Shown: one piece after another, positions 59,979 through 64,000 of the stretch
How positions within the stretch are numbered: the first letter of the stretch is position 1
Layout of the letters: each line of letters opens with the position of its first letter
DNA from: JAJACP01 sp964350245
Lineage (GTDB): Bacteria > Chlamydiota > Chlamydiia > Chlamydiales > JAAKFR01
Reading direction: 5' to 3'
NCBI GenBank assembly: GCA_964350245.1
Contig: CAYGJC010000004.1
Span: 1 to 64,000, forward strand
Length of the DNA: 64,000 nt
Notes under the pieces: generated by a model
What the model was told of the DNA's origin: nothing
Database searches by the model: none
Seen by the model: only the letters and a program-made list of their open reading frames with translations
Translations under genes and position numbers: made by a program

Positions 59979-60972
59979 TCAAAAGTTCGGCGATTTTAGG
60001 AGCGGCATAGGTAAAAATCATATCGGCACCCGCACGCTTGATGCTCAACACGCTTTCAAAAAGGGCGCGATCGCCATCAAGCCATCCATTTTGAGCGGCG
60101 GCCATGACCATCGCATACTCTCCACTCACATGGTAGGCTGAAATGGGCAGAGAGGTGGCAGCGCGGATCTTAGCAATCACATCTAAATAAGGAAGCGCCG
60201 GCTTAACCATCAAGATGTCGGCTCCCTCCATCTCATCCAGTTGCGCTTCGATCAGTGCCTCTCGCCAGTTGGCTGGATTCATTTGATAGGTCTTCTTATC
60301 TCCAAACGACAAGCGCGAACCGAGCGCTTCGCGAAAGGGTCCATAAAAAGCGGAAGCATATTTTGCCGTGTAGGCGTGAATACTCACCTGTTCATGCCCA
60401 TTTTCATCTAAAGCGCTCCGTATTGCCCCGACCCTTCCGTCCATCATATCACTCGGAGCCACCATATCAACGCCTGCCTCGGCTTGAATCAAGGCCATCT
60501 CAGCTAAAACCTGAAGTGTTGCATCGTTGAGAATCTCCCCTTCTTCATTAACAAGTCCGTCATGTCCATGAGAGGTATAGGGATCGAGCGCAATGTCCGT
60601 GATGATACAGAGCTGAGGAAAGGCCCGTTTTACCGCTTTTACGGCCTGCTGCAAAATTCCTGAGGCATTGGTAGCTTCAGAACCTGTGGCGTCTTTTAAG
60701 TCTGGGGGAATCACCGGAAAAAGGGCTAAAGCGGGAATCCCAAATTCCATAAGGCCCTCTGCCTCTTTAAGTAAAAGGTCTATGCTGAGGCGATAAATCC
60801 CGGGCATGCTGGTAATGGGATCTTGAATCTGTGTACCTTCTACCACAAATTGCGGATAAATGAGATCTTGGGGAGTGAGATGCGTCTCTTCAACAAGCGC
60901 CCGGATAGCGGCACTCTTTCGATTACGCCGAGGCCTGAAGTGCGGAAGTGGGGGGGGGGAAGTTAAGGTCAT
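59959..60972 (-). CDS. hemB: Delta-aminolevulinic acid dehydratase (porphobilinogen synthase)
   Basis: 337 residues from the ATG at 60972 (GGAGAG upstream); a longer open frame reaches 61185 but lacks homology. Active-site lysines are in SAFYGPF context (YTAKYASAFYG) and MVKPALPYLD, and the metal region DIALDPYTSHGHDG lacks the Cys cluster of zinc enzymes, so it is the Mg-type. It joins two aminolevulinate molecules to porphobilinogen for heme, which the cytochromes in this window need. It overlaps the YjbH-like gene tail to tail and is divergent from thyX. Confidence 0.96.
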   Translation of the reverse strand: MTLTSPPPLPHFRPRRNRKSAAIRALVEETHLTPQDLIYPQFVVEGTQIQDPITSMPGIYRLSIDLLLKEAEGLMEFGIPALALFPVIPPDLKDATGSEATNASGILQQAVKAVKRAFPQLCIITDIALDPYTSHGHDGLVNEEGEILNDATLQVLAEMALIQAEAGVDMVAPSDMMDGRVGAIRSALDENGHEQVSIHAYTAKYASAFYGPFREALGSRLSFGDKKTYQMNPANWREALIEAQLDEMEGADILMVKPALPYLDVIAKIRAATSLPISAYHVSGEYAMVMAAAQNGWLDGDRALFESVLSIKRAGADMIFTYAAPKIAELLTTGALG

Positions 60973-61271
60973 CTTCTCTCTCCTTTGAAAAAGAAAATAA
61001 TTAATGCTCTTAATTCTCTTCTTCCTCTTATGGTGTGGAAATGTTTGTAAGGGGTGTTTTTTACTCTCAAATGAACTGTTTATAAGGTGTGCATAGCTTG
61101 TCGAAAATAGAGTAGTTACAGACATTTTAGCAAGAAGCAACCGATTGTCATCACTAATTTGACATTTCATCAACACTCTATTCACATGTTTTCAACACCA
61201 ACTTTTGCTTGATTGTACTATTCTATTTGTGGCACGCTCATTCTCCCGTCAACGATGAAAGGCATGTAGAT
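60973..61271 (+). other. 299-base divergent noncoding region between hemB and thyX with DnaA-box-like sites (candidate oriC)
   Basis: Sites resembling TTATNCACA lie at 61088-61096 (reverse of CTATGCACA), 61167-61175 (TCATCAACA), 61178-61186 (CTATTCACA) and 61189-61197 (TTTTCAACA), next to an A+T-rich stretch near 60985-61015. From memory, several Chlamydiaceae genomes are numbered from hemB because the origin is placed beside it. The region must also hold promoters for both flanking genes. Origin function is inference. Confidence 0.45.
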
Positions 61272-62891
61272 ATGGAAGAGTTCACAGAAACCCAAACACG
61301 TATTCTCGAACGTTATGTCTCCAGCACTTCCAGCAATATCTTTGTTTTGCGCAACCTCCCGGAGGTGATTAAAGGGGCTCTTTTCTCCCGCTACTCACGC
61401 TCGAGTTTGGGGCTCCGCTCACTCTTGTTAAAAGAGTTTATCCAGGGAGAAGAGACCGCATTTGACGCGATTGTAGGAGGGGCACTGGATCACGAATCCG
61501 AAAATCCAGAAAATCAAGTGATTGCCATTAAACGGGCGCAAAATTTTTACGATCGAATTCTAGATGGGTACGGGGATGACTCTATTGGTGAGCTAGGGGG
61601 CGCGCACTTAGCGATAGAAGATGTTTCGATGCTCGCCGCTAAAATGATTGAAGATAGCCGTATTGGAGGCTCGCCTCTCGAAAAGTCGACTCGTTACATT
61701 TACTTCGACCAAAAGGTGGAGGGGCAATACCTCTACTATCGTGAGCCGATTTTGATGACTTCGGCTTTTCGTGAGAGCTACACTAAAACTTGTGATCATC
61801 TTTTTGAAACGTATACGAAGCTAATCCCCCCCATGACCGAGCTGATGGAAAAACGGTTTCCCAAAGAGCCCGAAAAATCCAAAGGTGCTTACACAGCCGC
61901 GTTGCGTGCACGCGTACTCGATTGTCTACGCGGCCTTCTGCCTGCCGGGACCATGACCAACATGGGCGTTTATGGAAATGGCCGTTTTTGGGAGAGTCTT
62001 ATTCAGAAGCTGCAGTGTCAAAATTTGGCTGAGCTCCAAGATGTGGGCAAGAAATCTTACGATGAGCTTTCCAAAGTGATTCCCTCTTTTGTCCGCCGCT
62101 CTGAGTGTCACCACCGCCATTATGAAACATTTGCTCAGTTTACAGAATCGATGCAAGAACAACTGAAAAGTGTCGCAGCTCAGCAATCTATCCCCAAAAG
62201 TGAAACGCAGGCAGGGGTGCGTTTAATAGCCCATGATCCTGATGGGCCCTACAAAGTAGCGGCGAGCCTTCTTTTTGCACAAGGGAAGCACAGCTTACAC
62301 GATTTGCAAAGTTACTGCCGTACGCTATCGGATGAGGCACTCGCCAATATTTTTGACGCTGCCTCGTCGGTGCGCGAAAATCGTCGCCATAAATCGCCGC
62401 GCGCCCTTGAGCATGCCCAGTTTACCTTTGAAGTGGTCGGAGACTTTGGCATTTACCGAGACCTGCATCGCCATCGGATGTTGACCCAAGAGAGGCAGCT
62501 CCTCTCTACTGATTATGGGTACTATACCCCAGAAGAAGTTCTCGATACGCCCATGGAAAAAGAGTATCGCGAGGCAATGGAAATGGCGAAAGAGACCTAT
62601 GAAACGATCGCTCATGAGCTGCCAGAAGAGGCGCAGTATGTCGTTCCTATGGCCTATAACGTCCGTTGGTACTTCCATGTCAATCTGCGCGCGTTGCAGT
62701 GGCTGTGTGAGCTTAGGTCGCAAGCGGCCGGCCACCCGAGCTACCGCCTAGTCGCGCAAGAAATGGCGCGGCAAGTAAGCGAAACGGTTCCCTCCCTGGA
62801 GACGTTTTTTAAGTTTGTCGACTATGATGGACATGATTTAGGCCGGCTAGAGCAGGAGCAGCGCAAGGCCGATAAACAAAGAGAAAGATGA
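61272..62891 (+). CDS. thyX: Double-length flavin-dependent thymidylate synthase
   Basis: 539 residues from the ATG at 61272 (AAAGG 9 bases upstream). Two ThyX-like halves are visible. The first has SPLEKSTRY and GTMTNMGVYGNGRFWE; the second has FTFEVVGDFG, YRDLHRHRMLTQERQLLS (the RHR motif) and VRWYFHVNLRALQWLCELR. Usual ThyX proteins are about 230 residues, so this is an internal duplication in which each half keeps different motifs, as in chlamydial CT632. It makes dTMP using FAD and methylene-THF. The gene is divergent from hemB. Confidence 0.9.
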   Translation: MEEFTETQTRILERYVSSTSSNIFVLRNLPEVIKGALFSRYSRSSLGLRSLLLKEFIQGEETAFDAIVGGALDHESENPENQVIAIKRAQNFYDRILDGYGDDSIGELGGAHLAIEDVSMLAAKMIEDSRIGGSPLEKSTRYIYFDQKVEGQYLYYREPILMTSAFRESYTKTCDHLFETYTKLIPPMTELMEKRFPKEPEKSKGAYTAALRARVLDCLRGLLPAGTMTNMGVYGNGRFWESLIQKLQCQNLAELQDVGKKSYDELSKVIPSFVRRSECHHRHYETFAQFTESMQEQLKSVAAQQSIPKSETQAGVRLIAHDPDGPYKVAASLLFAQGKHSLHDLQSYCRTLSDEALANIFDAASSVRENRRHKSPRALEHAQFTFEVVGDFGIYRDLHRHRMLTQERQLLSTDYGYYTPEEVLDTPMEKEYREAMEMAKETYETIAHELPEEAQYVVPMAYNVRWYFHVNLRALQWLCELRSQAAGHPSYRLVAQEMARQVSETVPSLETFFKFVDYDGHDLGRLEQEQRKADKQRER

Positions 62892-62903
62892 CTTCTCTTA
62901 TCT

Positions 62904-63080
62904 GAACCTATCCCAAAAGTATCCGCGGATGTCCCGCATCATCTTGTCGTAATTCTCGTAAGACCACTCGTCGGTCCTATTATTTCCAATATGCCCTTCC
63001 TCGCGGTCACGCTTACGCTTTACGAGGCTCACCGAAAAATCTAATGCGGTCCATTGCGCGTCTACTCTTGGGATAGGTTC
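62904..63080. mobile_element. 177-bp MITE-like element with terminal inverted repeats
   Basis: GAACCTATCCCAA (62904-62916) and its reverse complement TTGGGATAGGTTC (63068-63080) are perfect 13-base terminal repeats. Similarity extends to about 24 bases with three mismatches. The interior has an open frame on the minus strand (about 59 codons, no ATG, including KRKRDREEGHIGNN) that reads through the whole element. No transposase is present, so it would move only in trans. It lies between thyX and a small gene. A target duplication is not evident. Confidence 0.75.
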
Positions 63081-63089
63081 CTAGACCAG

Positions 63090-63389
63090 CTATTCTCGAA
63101 GGGGAGCTCTGACCAGACCCAGCATAAAATGCCTGGCACCCAGGGCAAAAGTGGATTCGCTCCTTTTCCCTGTGAAAGGATAACGCGCGTAGCTCCCTGC
63201 CATGATACAGGATCCAGCCATGCTTTCTGCTAGCCCTATTATCGTCATGAGTGCTGCGGGGATGGGGCCCAAAATGGGATTTCTGGCCCCATCTCCAAGT
63301 AGGTGGTACATGCTTTGGATTCTTTCTTCAGCATAATCGACACGATCTTGCAGCCTTTCATTTGCATACTCAGGATGAATAAAGCCCAT
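63090..63389 (-). CDS. Small protein with one hydrophobic segment, unknown
   Basis: 99 residues, ending 10 bases from the MITE-like element. A polar helical N-terminus (EYANERLQDRVDYAEERIQS) leads into GPIPAALMTIIGLAESMAGSCIMAG, one hydrophobic stretch at about 41-66. AGGAG lies about 6 bases upstream of the ATG. I do not recognise a family. Size and pattern resemble the small Inc-like protein at 34891-35226, but this is weak evidence. Its 3' end may have been trimmed by insertion of the element. Confidence 0.5.
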   Translation of the reverse strand: MGFIHPEYANERLQDRVDYAEERIQSMYHLLGDGARNPILGPIPAALMTIIGLAESMAGSCIMAGSYARYPFTGKRSESTFALGARHFMLGLVRAPLRE

Positions 63390-63463
63390 AAAACACTCCT
63401 TTTTCGGTTTTATTGCACCTGTTATAACAAAGTTTGTTTTTTTTATTTAAAATAAAAAATTTT

Positions 63464-64000
63464 TTATCCTAGGTGTTTCCCTAAGATCCCAGACAGGCGA
63501 AACATGCTGATCGATTCCTTGGATCCAAAGACAGCTTCCAGTTTTTTATCCGGAACGATCTGCCGCTTATCATTCGGATCTTGCAGATTATTTTCTTTGA
63601 TGTAGATCCACACCTTTTTGATGGTCTCACCTCGTGTGACCTTTTCACTCCCAATCACCGCTGCCAGCTCTTTTGAGGGCTTTAATTTGCCGCGCGCCCC
63701 TTTTCCGCCTCCAGCACCCTTTTTGCCTCCTTTTTTCTTGGCATAGGCAGTTTTAGGGTGGTCGGGATACTTCTCTTCCAGTTGTGAGAGTTCATTGACA
63801 ATCACATCACAATCAGGAAAATTGGAGCATGAGTAGAAAATTTTTCCGAAACGAGATCTGCGTGATACCAGCCGCCCATCACAGCCGATTGCAGGACATG
63901 GGGGTGTATCTTCTACTGTCTCTCCCTCGCGAGGAATGTTGACAATTCCTTTGCACTCAGGATAGCGTGTGCACCCCAAGAAAGGACCATATCGCCCATG
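63464..64000 (-). CDS. topA: DNA topoisomerase I C-terminal part with zinc ribbons and SWIB domain (N-terminus outside window)
   Basis: The reading frame is open from the window edge to a stop at 63464. Visible are GRYGPFLGCTRYPEC and FYSCSNFPDC, topoisomerase zinc ribbons, a Gly/Lys-rich linker, and a SWIB domain (PSKELAAVIG, KVWIYIKENNLQDPNDKRQI, SMFRLSGILGKHL). Fusion of SWIB to TopA is a chlamydial trait (CT643). The enzyme relaxes negative supercoils. The catalytic Tyr lies in the missing part. Confidence 0.93.
   Translation of the reverse strand, partial: HGRYGPFLGCTRYPECKGIVNIPREGETVEDTPPCPAIGCDGRLVSRRSRFGKIFYSCSNFPDCDVIVNELSQLEEKYPDHPKTAYAKKKGGKKGAGGGKGARGKLKPSKELAAVIGSEKVTRGETIKKVWIYIKENNLQDPNDKRQIVPDKKLEAVFGSKESISMFRLSGILGKHLG

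Noticed and set aside
60973..61185. N-terminal extension of hemB reaching 61185
   Set aside because: The added 71 residues have no homology to HemB, and a strong ribosome site lies directly before the ATG at 60972.

Overview
The window reads as chromosome of a member of the Chlamydiae outside the classical Chlamydiaceae (an environmental, Parachlamydiales-like lineage). The main evidence is gene order remembered from C. trachomatis D/UW-3 and kept here in blocks: a DMT transporter (CT580), thrS, ParA, a pGP6-D-like protein and CT584 (CT581-584); trpS-uvrB (CT585-586); ispA-glmU-like (CT628-629); thyX, hemB, nqrA, CT635 and a long greA (CT632-636); topA with a SWIB tail (CT643); dus and YggT (CT644-645); CT646-648, ygfA and recA (CT649-650); rdgB and ung (CT606-607). 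No database was searched, so the species is not named. Base composition looks near 45-50% GC by eye.

Layout. 1-7.7 kb (- strand): four tandem autotransporter-type outer membrane proteins, the first cut by the window edge. 7.8-13.3 kb (-): the transporter, then a GDP-mannose/6-deoxyhexose polysaccharide locus (gmd, two GT4 glycosyltransferases, manC) that separates the CT580 and CT581 homologues. 13.4-18.4 kb (+): thrS-parA-gp6D-CT584-tatA-tatC, tightly overlapping. 18.4-36.6 kb: about 19 kb of accessory DNA between the CT584 and CT585/586 homologues. It holds an Inc-like protein, HicAB, a membrane-anchored OTU protease, a nine-gene respiratory cluster (GltD-like flavoprotein, CcoS, Rieske, cytochrome b, heptaheme cytochrome c, CcoN, CcoO and two small membrane subunits), a DUF4396 protein, two DUF4143 ATPases, a methyltransferase and a small membrane protein. 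36.6-43.6 kb (-): uvrB, trpS, two aromatic amino acid permeases, acylphosphatase, dus and yggT. 43.7-48.7 kb (+): CT646-648, ygfA and recA. 48.7-64 kb: mostly housekeeping genes with inserted accessory genes (an F-box protein, a YjbH-like outer membrane protein), a tRNA-Pro(GGG), two noncoding stretches with DnaA-box-like repeats, and a 177-bp MITE-like element.

How it fits together. The Rieske protein carries a twin-arginine signal, and tatAC lie on the same accessory segment. The respiratory genes would move electrons from quinol through Rieske/cytochrome b and a seven-heme cytochrome to a cbb3-type oxidase whose CcoP-like subunit has lost its hemes. trpS is overlapped by two permeases likely to import aromatic amino acids. 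The OTU and F-box proteins are candidate effectors acting on the eukaryotic ubiquitin system. The most unusual items are the respiratory cluster, the frameshifted F-box gene, the DnaA-box-like clusters near hemB, and the tandem autotransporters with a cysteine cluster at the passenger/barrel junction.
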